From the NCBI GenBank assembly GCA_014650475.1, contig BMVA01000012.1, forward strand, positions 174,924 through 238,923: a DNA stretch of 64,000 nucleotides, read 5' to 3'. Shown piece by piece: positions 1 through 10,298 of the stretch (within the stretch, counting starts at the first letter, position 1; each line of letters opens with the position of its first letter). A model generated the notes under the pieces. The model saw nothing but the letters and a program-made list of their open reading frames with translations. It did not search any database and was not told the origin of the DNA. The stretch is from Streptomyces albogriseolus. Its GTDB lineage: Bacteria > Actinomycetota > Actinomycetes > Streptomycetales > Streptomycetaceae. The position numbers were made by a program, and so were the translations under genes.

Positions 1-2081
1 CCCGAGGACATGTAGGCGTCGAGGATGCCGACCAGGTGACCGGCGCGTTCCGCGGGGACGTGCCCGAGGCCCTCCGGGGTGATCGTGGTGGTCAGGGAGA
101 TGCCGTCCCGCGCCGCCTCGTACGGGAGCTTGGCCACCGAGAGGGCCGAGGCGGCGACCCCGTGCCGGTCACGGCCGTTCATCGGGTTGGCGCCGGGGGC
201 GAACGGGGCGCCCGCGCGCCGGCCGTCGGGGGTGTTGCCGGTGTGCTTGCCGTAGACCACGTTCGAGGTGATGGTCAGCACGGACTGCGTGTGCTCGGCG
301 TCGCGGTAGGTGGGGTGCCTGCGCACCTTCGCCATGAACGACTCCACCAGGTCGACGGCGAGCGCGTCGACGCGGTCGTCGTTGTTGCCGTAGGCCGGGA
401 ACTCGCCCTCGGTCTTGAAGTCCACGGCCAGTCCGGTGGCGTCGCGGAACACCTTCACCCGGGCGTGCTTGACGGCGGACAGGCTGTCCACGGCGACCGA
501 CAGGCCGGCGATGCCGCACGCCATGAAGCGGTGCACGGGGTGGTCGTGCAGGGCCATCTCGATGCGCTCGTAGGCGTACTTGTCGTGCATGTAGTGGATG
601 ACGTTCAGCGCGTCCACGTACGTCTGCGCGAGCCAGTCCAGGACGCGGTCGTACGCGGCGGACAGCTCGTCGTAGTCCAGGTACTCCCCCGTCAGCGGCG
701 GCGTCTCCGGGGCCACCTGCTCGCCGGTCATCTCGTCCCGGCCGCCGTTGACCGCGTACAGCAGCGCCTTGGCGAGGTTGACCCGCGCGCCGAAGAACTG
801 CATCTGCTTGCCGACCGCCATCGCCGAGACGCAGCAGGCGATCGCGGTGTCGTCACCGGTGCGCGGGCGCATCAGCTCGTCCGACTCGTACTGGACGGCG
901 CTGGTGTCGATGGAGACCTGGGCGCAGAACTCCTTGAAGCCGTCCGGGAGCCGCGGCGACCACAGCACGGTCAGGTTGGGCTCGGGGGCGGGTCCGAGGT
1001 TGTACAGGGTCTGCAGGAAGCGGAAGGAGGTGCGGGTGACCAGCGTGCGTCCGTCGGTGCCGATGCCGCCGATGGACTCCGTGACCCAGGTGGGGTCGCC
1101 GGAGAAGAGGGCGTCGTACTCCGGGGTGCGCAGGAACCGCACGATCCGCAGTTTGATCACGAAGTCGTCGATCAGCTCCTGGGCGCGGCTCTCGTCGAGG
1201 ATCCCTTCGTCCAGGTCCCTCTGGAGGTAGACGTCCAGGAAGGTGGAGGTGCGGCCCAGTGACATCGCGGCGCCGTTCTGCTCCTTCACCGCCGCCAGGA
1301 AGCCCAGGTAGAGCCACTGCACCGCCTCGTGCGCGGTGGTCGCGGGCCGGGTGACGTCGCAGCCGTACGAGGCCGCCATCTCGGCCAGTTCGCCCAGTGC
1401 GCGGATCTGTTCGGCCAGTTCCTCGCGGTCGCGGACGACGTCCGCGGTGGACGGCCGCGCGTCCAGCAGGGCGCGCTCGGCCCGCTTGGCCTCGATCAAC
1501 CGGCCGGTGCCGTAGAGCGCGACGCGCCGGTAGTCGCCGATGATCCGGCCCCGGCCGTAGGCGTCCGGCAGCCCGGTGATGATGCCTGCCTTGCGGGCGG
1601 CCCGCATCGCCGGGGTGTAGGCGTCGAAGACGCCGTCGTTGTGGGTCTTGCGGTAGGTCCCGAACACCTTCGACACGAAGGGGTCGGTCTCGTAGCCGTA
1701 CGCCCTCAGACCGTTCTCCACCATGCGCAGCCCGCCGCCCGGCATGATCGCCCGCTTGAGCGGTGCGTCGGTCTGCAGGCCGACGACCAGTTCGCGGTCC
1801 CGGTCGATGTAGCCCGGCGCGTGCGAGGTGATCGTGGAGGGGGTGGCGGTGTCCACGTCGAGGATGCCCCGGCGCCGCTCCTCGGGGAAGAGCGCGCTGA
1901 CCTTCTCCCAGACGGCGCGCGTGCGGTCCGTGGGGCCGGTCAGAAAGGCGGCGTCACCCTCGTACGGGGTGTAGTTGGCCTGGATGAAGTCGCGCACGTC
2001 GATGCGCTCGCGCCATCCGCTTCCGGCGAACTGCCGCCAGGCATCGGCGGTTCGGGGGCCGGCCGGCACCGTCGCGGTCAT
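1..2081 (-). CDS. pflB: Formate acetyltransferase (pyruvate formate-lyase), C-terminus cut by window edge
   Basis: Converts pyruvate and CoA to acetyl-CoA and formate without oxygen by glycyl-radical chemistry. About 693 codons are present, starting MTATVPAGPRT at 2081, where a GAGAGGA ribosome site precedes the ATG. The paired active-site cysteines are visible as IACCVSAMAVG near residues 415-416, matching the Cys-Cys of the E. coli enzyme. The frame is still open at base 1 (…GHLVGILDAYMSSG), so roughly the last 50-60 residues, which should carry the RVSGYA-type glycyl radical loop, lie outside the window. A PflA activating enzyme would be expected further left. It is divergent from ppdK across a 357 bp region holding DevR-like boxes. 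Pfl is an unexpected enzyme in a genus treated as strictly aerobic. Family assignment is secure; function depends on the unseen activase. Confidence 0.95.
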   Translation of the reverse strand, partial: MTATVPAGPRTADAWRQFAGSGWRERIDVRDFIQANYTPYEGDAAFLTGPTDRTRAVWEKVSALFPEERRRGILDVDTATPSTITSHAPGYIDRDRELVVGLQTDAPLKRAIMPGGGLRMVENGLRAYGYETDPFVSKVFGTYRKTHNDGVFDAYTPAMRAARKAGIITGLPDAYGRGRIIGDYRRVALYGTGRLIEAKRAERALLDARPSTADVVRDREELAEQIRALGELAEMAASYGCDVTRPATTAHEAVQWLYLGFLAAVKEQNGAAMSLGRTSTFLDVYLQRDLDEGILDESRAQELIDDFVIKLRIVRFLRTPEYDALFSGDPTWVTESIGGIGTDGRTLVTRTSFRFLQTLYNLGPAPEPNLTVLWSPRLPDGFKEFCAQVSIDTSAVQYESDELMRPRTGDDTAIACCVSAMAVGKQMQFFGARVNLAKALLYAVNGGRDEMTGEQVAPETPPLTGEYLDYDELSAAYDRVLDWLAQTYVDALNVIHYMHDKYAYERIEMALHDHPVHRFMACGIAGLSVAVDSLSAVKHARVKVFRDATGLAVDFKTEGEFPAYGNNDDRVDALAVDLVESFMAKVRRHPTYRDAEHTQSVLTITSNVVYGKHTGNTPDGRRAGAPFAPGANPMNGRDRHGVAASALSVAKLPYEAARDGISLTTTITPEGLGHVPAERAGHLVGILDAYMSS

Positions 2082-2191
2082 CAGAGGTCCTCTCGTCGAA
2101 CGGCCTTGTCACGGTCGATGCTCGTCGTGCGGGCCCGCGGCGAGGAGTGCCGGACAGGGCACAGGGCGGGTCCCTCCGCCCTCGTCCGGCC

Positions 2192-2205
2192 GGGACCTTC
2201 GGCCC
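2192..2205. promoter_or_regulatory. DevR/OsdR-like box, GGGAC-CTTC-GGCCC
   Basis: A 5-4-5 interrupted inverted repeat with the same arm length and spacing as the mycobacterial DevR/DosR box core GGGAC-N4-GTCCC. It differs from perfect symmetry at one position. It sits between pflB and ppdK and could serve both promoters. The assignment to an OsdR-type regulator is inference. Confidence 0.5.
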
Positions 2206-2336
2206 CCTGTGCCGAACGGCGCGCAGCGCGGCTCGGGGCCGTCGGGTGGTGGCGGACGACCGGAGAGCAGGGTGTGCGCCCGGCCATGACGCGGCAGGGC
2301 CCCCGAAGGTCCTTCCGGCACGGACGGCGTGAACCC

Positions 2337-2351
2337 GGGCCGACCGGTCCC
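2337..2351. promoter_or_regulatory. Second DevR/OsdR-like repeat, GGGCCGACCGGTCCC
   Basis: A near-palindromic 15-mer about 90 bp upstream of the ppdK start. The GGGCC and GTCCC arms are separated by five bases rather than four, so it is weaker than the 2192 box. It closely resembles the repeat before adhE. Confidence 0.35.
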
Positions 2352-2438
2352 CCGGGCAGGACGGCCGGCACCTCGCGCCGGGCACGCCCCCGCCCGACGC
2401 TGGGACCGTCACGCCCCCACGCTTAGGAGCGCAGCGTC

Positions 2439-5135
<2,697 letters not shown>

Positions 5136-5141
5136 GGCCCG

Positions 5142-5180
5142 GGGGCTCCTCGGCCCTGGGGTCAGGGGCCGAGGAGCCCC
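5142..5180 (+). terminator. Rho-independent-type hairpin after ppdK
   Basis: A perfect 15 bp stem, GGGGCTCCTCGGCCC paired with GGGCCGAGGAGCCCC, begins seven bases after the ppdK stop. There is no T tract, as is common for streptomycete terminators. Confidence 0.8.
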
Positions 5181-5267
5181 GGTGCCGGGGCCGACCGCCT
5201 CTGGGGCGCCGACGGGAAACGCAGCAGTCTTGAGGTGTTCGCAGAACGATCAGAGGGAGCGGAACAC

Positions 5268-5651
5268 ATGACTGCCAAGGACATCGGCGACCAGGGGACC
5301 ACCGCCGCCGTGCGGGTGCGTGCCGACGGCGGGCTGGACGAGGAGTCGCTCGCCTATCTCCGCGAGAAGGTCGCCGCCGCCCTGGACCGGCCGGGACTGC
5401 CGCCCGTGAGTGGTGAGGTGCGCGTCCAGCGGGCCGAGGCCCACCACGTGGACCTGCCCTGGTCCGCCGTCGCCGACATCCGGGTCGGACGCCGCCTCGT
5501 GACCGTCCACGCCCGCGAGGCGAGCGCACGCGAACTCGCCGACCGGCTCCACGACCGGCTGTGCGCCGGTACCGGACGCGCCGTCCACCGGGACGACGCC
5601 GGCCGCCGGGCGGCCGCGCCGCCCCCGTGGCGCGGCGGCCCGCGGAGGTAG
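5268..5651 (+). CDS. Short HPF/RaiA-like ribosome hibernation protein
   Basis: A 127 aa product starting MTAKDIGDQGTTAAV. The ATG at 5268 is preferred over the in-frame upstream start at 5235 because AGAGGGAGCGG sits just ahead of it. The core VRVRADGGLDEESLAYLREKV, then a strand-rich middle (EVRVQRAEAHHVDLP, ADIRVGRRLVTVHAR) and a second helix (SARELADRLHDRL), matches the beta-alpha-beta-beta-beta-alpha fold of HPF/RaiA proteins. These bind the small subunit and hold ribosomes inactive. The long-HPF dimerisation domain is absent, and the tail is Arg/Pro rich instead. A half-box resembling the adhE repeat lies at about 5187-5201. Family call is moderate because sequence conservation in short HPFs is low. 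Confidence 0.65.
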   Translation: MTAKDIGDQGTTAAVRVRADGGLDEESLAYLREKVAAALDRPGLPPVSGEVRVQRAEAHHVDLPWSAVADIRVGRRLVTVHAREASARELADRLHDRLCAGTGRAVHRDDAGRRAAAPPPWRGGPRR

Positions 5652-5737
5652 GCGCCGCGCGGCGTCCGCCCGGACCGGCGGGGGAGCCGGCCTCCGGCGC
5701 CGGCCCTCCCCGTCCCGCTTGTGAAGGAGAATCCGCC

Positions 5738-6385
5738 ATGACCGCTCACACCGTCGGTGAAGTGATGACCAGGGACGTCGTGCAGGCCCGCCGGACGACG
5801 CCGTTCAAGGAGGTGGTGCGCCTGCTCGACCTCCACCGGATCAGCGGACTGCCGGTGGTCGACGCCGACGACAAGGTCCTCGGCGTCCTGTCCGGCAGCG
5901 ATCTGGTACGCGCTCAGGCCTACCGGGACGGCACCGTTCCGCCTCCGGCCGTGACGGCGGGGGACGTGATGTCGAGTCCCGCGGTCACCGTGCACCCGGA
6001 GCAGTCCGTCCCGGACGCCGCCCGGCTGATGGAGCGCCGTGGCATCGAGCGGCTGCCCGTGGTGGACGAGGAGGACCGGCTCATCGGCATCGCCACCCGC
6101 CGGGATCTGCTCCGGGTCTTTCTGCGCGCGGACGACGACATCCGCCGCCAGGTGACCGCGGAGATCGTCGTCGGCGCGCTGGACCTGCCGTCCGACGCCG
6201 TCCGCGTCTCCGTGCGCGACGGTGTCGTCACCCTCGTCGGCCGCGTCGAGCGGCGCAGTCAGGTGCCGGAGCTCGTCCACGCCGTCTGGCGCCTCGAAGG
6301 CGTGGTCGGCGTGGTGAACCGGCTCGGCTTCCGCACCGACGACTGCGCGGCGTCCACCCGGCTCGTCCGGACCGGGAATCCGTGA
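5738..6385 (+). CDS. CBS-domain pair plus BON domain protein
   Basis: A 215 aa soluble protein whose ATG at 5738 follows GAAGGAGAA. Residues about 8-60 and 75-130 form two CBS motifs (VGEVMTRDVVQARRTTPF…GLPVVDADDKVLGVLSGSDLV and AGDVMSSPAVTVHPEQSV…RLPVVDEEDRLIGIATRRDLL). The last 70 residues are a BON domain (RVSVRDGVVTLVGRVERRSQV). CBS pairs bind adenylates and report energy charge; BON domains are thought to bind lipid or membrane. Similar CBS proteins occur in DevR/OsdR regulons. No enzymatic domain is present, so it is probably a sensor or adaptor. Partner unknown. Confidence 0.85.
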   Translation: MTAHTVGEVMTRDVVQARRTTPFKEVVRLLDLHRISGLPVVDADDKVLGVLSGSDLVRAQAYRDGTVPPPAVTAGDVMSSPAVTVHPEQSVPDAARLMERRGIERLPVVDEEDRLIGIATRRDLLRVFLRADDDIRRQVTAEIVVGALDLPSDAVRVSVRDGVVTLVGRVERRSQVPELVHAVWRLEGVVGVVNRLGFRTDDCAASTRLVRTGNP

Positions 6386-6421
6386 GCGGAGCGGCGAGCG
6401 GTCCCGTGGCTCGGCCGGCCG

Positions 6422-6435
6422 GGGCCGACGGTCCC
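6422..6435. promoter_or_regulatory. DevR/OsdR-like box upstream of adhE, GGGCC-GACG-GTCCC
   Basis: A 5-4-5 interrupted inverted repeat about 130 bp before the adhE start, matching the DevR box geometry. A further GGTCCTTCGGCGGCCCC segment at about 6465-6481 resembles the pflB/ppdK repeat but is less symmetric. Confidence 0.5.
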
Positions 6436-6566
6436 TGCGGGGCCGGGCCGGACGGACACGGGAGGGGTCCTTCGGCGGCCCCTGCGGAGGGCGGACCCGG
6501 AGGACAGTGAAGGCAGAGAGCGCCGCCGTACACCACGGCGGCCCCTGACGACGGAGGCGGACCACC

Positions 6567-9209
6567 ATGACCCGACAGGACGTGCGGACCAGAGACCGCG
6601 TCGAGGCCGACGCGCCCTCGGACACCGCGGTCGCCGTGGACCGTCTGGTCACGGCCGGCCTCAAGGCACTCGCCGATTACGAGGGTCTCAGCCAGGAGCA
6701 GGTCGACCACATCGTGAAGAAGGCGTCGGTCGCCGCCCTGGACCAGCACACCGCACTGGCCCTTCTGGCGGTCGAGGAGACCGGGCGGGGGGTGTTCGAG
6801 GACAAGGCGGCCAAGAACATGTTCGCCTGCGAGCACGTCACGCACAGCATGGGCCCCATGAAGACCGTCGGCGTCATCGCCCGCGACGACATCGAGGACA
6901 TGGTCGAGATCGCCGAACCGGTGGGCGTCGTGTGCGCGATCACCCCCGTCACCAACCCGACCTCCACCACGATCTTCAAGGCGCTGATGGCCCTGAAGAC
7001 CCGCAACCCGGTCGTCTTCGCCTTCCACCCCTCCGCCCAGCGGTGCAGTGCCGAAGCCGCCCGCATCGTGCGCGACGCGGCCGTCGCCGCGGGCGCGCCG
7101 GAGCACTGCGTGCAGTGGATCGAGCAGCCGTCGGTCGAGGCCACCGGCACGCTGATGCGCCACCCGGGCGTCTCGCTGATCCTCGCCACCGGCGGCAACG
7201 CCATGGTCAAGGCCGCCTACTCGGCCGGCAAGCCCGCCCTCGGCGTGGGCGCGGGCAACGTCCCGGCCTATGTCCACAAGAGCGCGAAGCTGCGCCGTGC
7301 CGTCAACGACCTGGTGCTGTCGAAGTCGTTCGACAACGGCATGATCTGCGCCTCCGAGCAGGCCGTCATCCTGGACGACGAGATCTACGACGCGGCGCTG
7401 GCGGAGTTCCGGACCCTGCACGCCCATCTGGCGACCGCCGAGGAGAAGGCGAAGCTGGAGTCCTTCCTGTTCCCCTCCTCCGGAGGCTCGGGCGCCGGCT
7501 GCGAACCCAAGGTCAACGCCGCCGCCGTCGGCCAGAGCCCCGCCTGGATCGCCGAGCGGGCCGGATTCTCCGTGCCGGAGGACACGTCGGTCATCCTCGT
7601 CGAGGCCGGACGGGTCGGCCCGGACGAGCCGCTGACCCGGGAGAAGCTCTGCCCCGTGCTGGCCGTGCTCCGGGCCGCGGACGAACAGCAGGGATTCGGC
7701 CTGGCCGCCGACATGGTCGCCTTCCACGGCCAGGGCCACAGCGCCGTCATCCACACCGAGGACCGCGCCCTGGCCGAGGCGTACGGCACCCGCATGAAGA
7801 CCGTGCGCGTCATCGTCAACGCCCCGTCCTCCCAAGGGGCGATCGGCGGCATCTACAACGGCCTGCTGCCGTCGCTGACCCTCGGCTGCGGCTCCTGGGG
7901 GAGCACATCGGTGTCCAACAACGTCTCCGCCGCCCAGCTTCTCAACGTCAAGCGGGTCGGTACGCGCCGCAACAACCTGCAGTGGTTCAAGGTCCCGCCG
8001 AAGATCTACTTCGAGCCGCAGGCCATCCGCTATCTGACCTCCATGCCGGACGTCCACCGCGTCACCGTCGTCACCGACGCGACCATGACCCGCCTCGGCT
8101 TCGTCGACCGGATCACGCGGGTGCTGCAGCGGCGGCGTGAGCCCGTGACCGTGCAGATCATCGACAGCGTCGAACCGGAACCCAGCATCGACTCCGTGCA
8201 GCGCGGCGCCGCCCTCATGCGGGAATTCCGCCCCGACACGATCATCGCGCTGGGCGGTGGCTCCCCCATGGACGCGGCCAAGGTGATGTGGCTGCTGTAC
8301 GAGCAGCCCGACGTCGACTTCGCCGACATGCGGCAGAAGTTCTCCGACATCCGCAAGCGCGCCTTCCGCTTCCCGGCCCTGGGCGAGCTGGCCCGCCTGG
8401 TGTGCGTGCCCACCACCTCCGGTACCGGCGCCGAGGTCACCCCCTTCGCCGTGATCTCCGACCCCGCCACCGGCAAGAAGTACCCGCTGGCCGACTACGC
8501 GCTCACCCCCAGCGTGGCCATCGTGGACCCGCTCCTCACCACCGCCCTGCCCCCGGCGCTGGCCGCCGACAGCGGCTTCGACGCCCTCACCCACGCCATC
8601 GAGGCGTACGTGTCCGTCTACGCCAACGACTTCACCGACGGTCTCGCCCTGCACGCGATCCGCCTGGTCTTCGGCCATCTCGAGGCGGCCGTGAACGACC
8701 GTGGGGACGCGGCGGAGGCCCGGGAAAAGATGCACAACGCCGGCACCATCGCCGGCATGGCCTTCGGCAACGCCTTCCTCGGCATCGTCCACGCCATGTC
8801 CCACACCCTCGGCGCCACCTTCCACATCGCGCACGGCCGCACCAACGCGGTCCTGCTTCCCCACGTCATCCGCTACAACGGCACCGTGCCCACGAAGCTC
8901 ACGGGCTGGCCCAAGTACGAGAACTACCGCGCCCCCGAACGCTTCCAGGACATCGCCCGCGCCCTGGGACTGCCCGCCGCCACCCCGGCCGAGGGCGTGG
9001 AGTCCCTCGCCGCCGCCGTCGAACGCCTGCGCGACGCCGTCGGCATCGAGCCGACGTTCGCGGCTGTGGGAATCGACGAGCGGACCTTCCTGGACGCCCT
9101 GCCGCAGCAAGCCCTCAACGCCTACGAGGACCAGTGCGCACCGGCCAACCCGCGCATGCCGATGCTGGACGACATGCAGGACATCATGCGCGCCGCCTAC
9201 CGCGGCTGA
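6567..9209 (+). CDS. adhE: Bifunctional acetaldehyde-CoA/alcohol dehydrogenase
   Basis: Reduces acetyl-CoA to acetaldehyde and then ethanol, regenerating two NAD+. At 880 aa it has full AdhE length. The N-terminal half is a CoA-acylating aldehyde dehydrogenase with the catalytic cysteine in FDNGMICASEQ (about residue 261). The C-terminal half is an iron-type alcohol dehydrogenase with the nucleotide motif GGGSPMDAAKVMW and the metal-ligand segment HAMSHTLGATFHIAHGR (about residues 742-758). The ATG follows GACGGAGGCGG. Together with pflB it makes a complete pyruvate-to-ethanol-plus-formate route, which is why I read this block as fermentative. Confidence 0.96.
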   Translation: MTRQDVRTRDRVEADAPSDTAVAVDRLVTAGLKALADYEGLSQEQVDHIVKKASVAALDQHTALALLAVEETGRGVFEDKAAKNMFACEHVTHSMGPMKTVGVIARDDIEDMVEIAEPVGVVCAITPVTNPTSTTIFKALMALKTRNPVVFAFHPSAQRCSAEAARIVRDAAVAAGAPEHCVQWIEQPSVEATGTLMRHPGVSLILATGGNAMVKAAYSAGKPALGVGAGNVPAYVHKSAKLRRAVNDLVLSKSFDNGMICASEQAVILDDEIYDAALAEFRTLHAHLATAEEKAKLESFLFPSSGGSGAGCEPKVNAAAVGQSPAWIAERAGFSVPEDTSVILVEAGRVGPDEPLTREKLCPVLAVLRAADEQQGFGLAADMVAFHGQGHSAVIHTEDRALAEAYGTRMKTVRVIVNAPSSQGAIGGIYNGLLPSLTLGCGSWGSTSVSNNVSAAQLLNVKRVGTRRNNLQWFKVPPKIYFEPQAIRYLTSMPDVHRVTVVTDATMTRLGFVDRITRVLQRRREPVTVQIIDSVEPEPSIDSVQRGAALMREFRPDTIIALGGGSPMDAAKVMWLLYEQPDVDFADMRQKFSDIRKRAFRFPALGELARLVCVPTTSGTGAEVTPFAVISDPATGKKYPLADYALTPSVAIVDPLLTTALPPALAADSGFDALTHAIEAYVSVYANDFTDGLALHAIRLVFGHLEAAVNDRGDAAEAREKMHNAGTIAGMAFGNAFLGIVHAMSHTLGATFHIAHGRTNAVLLPHVIRYNGTVPTKLTGWPKYENYRAPERFQDIARALGLPAATPAEGVESLAAAVERLRDAVGIEPTFAAVGIDERTFLDALPQQALNAYEDQCAPANPRMPMLDDMQDIMRAAYRG

Positions 9210-9241
9210 ACACGGTGCTCGTCGCCGGGGAACCCCGTGCG

Positions 9242-9274
9242 GGTGCCCCGGCGTCGCCCGTCCGGAGGGGCACC
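9242..9274 (+). terminator. Probable adhE terminator hairpin
   Basis: GGTGCCCC and GGGGCACC form a perfect 8 bp stem, extended by inner GG/CC pairs across a small bulge, 33 bp after the adhE stop. No T tract. Confidence 0.45.
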
Positions 9275-9303
9275 GTCTCCCGGCCGGTCGGCGGGCCGGG
9301 TCA

Positions 9304-9317
9304 GGGCCGAGTGGCCC
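9304..9317. promoter_or_regulatory. DevR/OsdR-like box upstream of usp, GGGCC-GAGT-GGCCC
   Basis: A perfect 5-4-5 inverted repeat about 100 bp before the universal stress gene, followed closely by a second weaker copy (GGCCCTGTCGGTCCC at 9325-9339). Two adjacent boxes are common in DevR-controlled promoters of mycobacteria. Confidence 0.5.
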
Positions 9318-9414
9318 GGGTCCCGGCCCTGTCGGTCCCTGGCCGGGGTGATCGTCCTGCTGGAGAGTGGAACCGTAAGGCCGCGTCCGCGGCCTGCCTA
9401 TGAGGGAGAGCACA

Positions 9415-10296
9415 GTGAGTGATCCGGTGATCGTCGGAGTGGACGGTTCGGCGTCGAGCCTCACCGCGGTCGATGTCGCGGCCCGCGAGGCCCGCCTGCG
9501 CGGCACCTCGCTGCGCATCGTCCACGCCATCGGCCGCCCGTCCGCCCACCTGCCGTCCGGCGCGGCGCCGTGGAGTCCGGCCGACCACGGCCTGGAGCCG
9601 CTGGTGCACGGACAACTGGCCCAGGCGGAGGAGCGGGCGCACGCGGTCGCGCCGGGAGTCGAGATCACTCGCTCGGTGGTGACCGGTGACGCGATCGAGG
9701 TCCTGGAGATCGAGTCACGGTCGGCGGCGCTGACCGTGGTCGGCAGTCGCGGCCTGACGGGCTTCTCCGGGCTGCTGCTCGGCTCGACGGCGGTGCATCT
9801 GGCCGCGCACGGCCACGGCCCGCTGATGGTGGTACGCGGCCGTCCGGACCCGGACGGGCCGGTGCTGCTCGCCGTGGACGGTTCCCCGGCCGGGGAGCGG
9901 GCGGTGGAGTTCGCGTTCGCCGAGGCCGCGCTGCGCGGTGCCCCGCTCGTGGCACTGCATGTGTGGAACACCTGGAGCGAAGGCGCCTACGATGGGTCCC
10001 TCGATCCGCTGGCCTCGATGGTGGCGAACGCCGACCAGCTGCAAGAGGCCGAACAGCGGGTCCTCGACCGGACCGTGACCCCCTGGCAGGAGGCCTATCC
10101 GCAGGTCACCGTCGAGCGCCGCCTGGTGCGGTCCCGGATCCGCAACGCGCTGATCGACGCCAGCAAGGAGGCTGGGCTGGTGGTGGCCGGCGCCCGGGGC
10201 AGCGGCGGCTTCACCGGCCTGCTCCTGGGATCGGTCAGCCAGGCGCTGCTGCACCACGCCCACTGCCCCGTCACCGTCGTCCGCGGCAAGGAGTGA
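9415..10296 (+). CDS. Tandem universal stress protein (two UspA domains)
   Basis: A 293 aa protein with two UspA domains (about residues 3-143 and 150-293). Each ends with an ATP-binding loop: GSRGLTGFSGLLLGS and GARGSGGFTGLLLGS, fitting G-x2-G-x9-G[ST]. The GTG at 9415 is chosen over the ATG at 9400 because GAGGGAGAG, overlapping that ATG, is the natural ribosome site. Tandem Usp proteins bind ATP and are hallmark members of hypoxia/dormancy regulons (DevR in Mycobacterium, OsdR in Streptomyces). The following ATPase begins two bases after the stop, so the two are almost surely cotranscribed. Confidence 0.93.
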   Translation: MSDPVIVGVDGSASSLTAVDVAAREARLRGTSLRIVHAIGRPSAHLPSGAAPWSPADHGLEPLVHGQLAQAEERAHAVAPGVEITRSVVTGDAIEVLEIESRSAALTVVGSRGLTGFSGLLLGSTAVHLAAHGHGPLMVVRGRPDPDGPVLLAVDGSPAGERAVEFAFAEAALRGAPLVALHVWNTWSEGAYDGSLDPLASMVANADQLQEAEQRVLDRTVTPWQEAYPQVTVERRLVRSRIRNALIDASKEAGLVVAGARGSGGFTGLLLGSVSQALLHHAHCPVTVVRGKE

Positions 10297-10298
10297 CC

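Larger units (their letters stand above)
2082..2438. promoter_or_regulatory. Divergent pflB/ppdK control region
   Basis: This 357 bp non-coding stretch separates divergent pflB and ppdK. It holds at least two interrupted palindromes with GGGAC/GGGCC and GGCCC/GTCCC arms, listed separately. It also holds an oppositely oriented near-copy of the core GGACCTTCGG around 2298-2313, seen on the minus strand. I see no convincing coding frame and no clear -10/-35 pair. Confidence 0.6.

Noticed and set aside
6465-6481. GGTCCTTCGGCGGCCCC before adhE as a fourth DevR-like box
   Set aside because: Resembles the ppdK repeat but the arms do not pair in the 5-4-5 geometry, so I listed only the clean box at 6422.
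6228-9971. A 1247-codon open frame on the minus strand opposite adhE and usp
   Set aside because: Shadow of strong plus-strand genes; no recognisable domains and no ribosome site.
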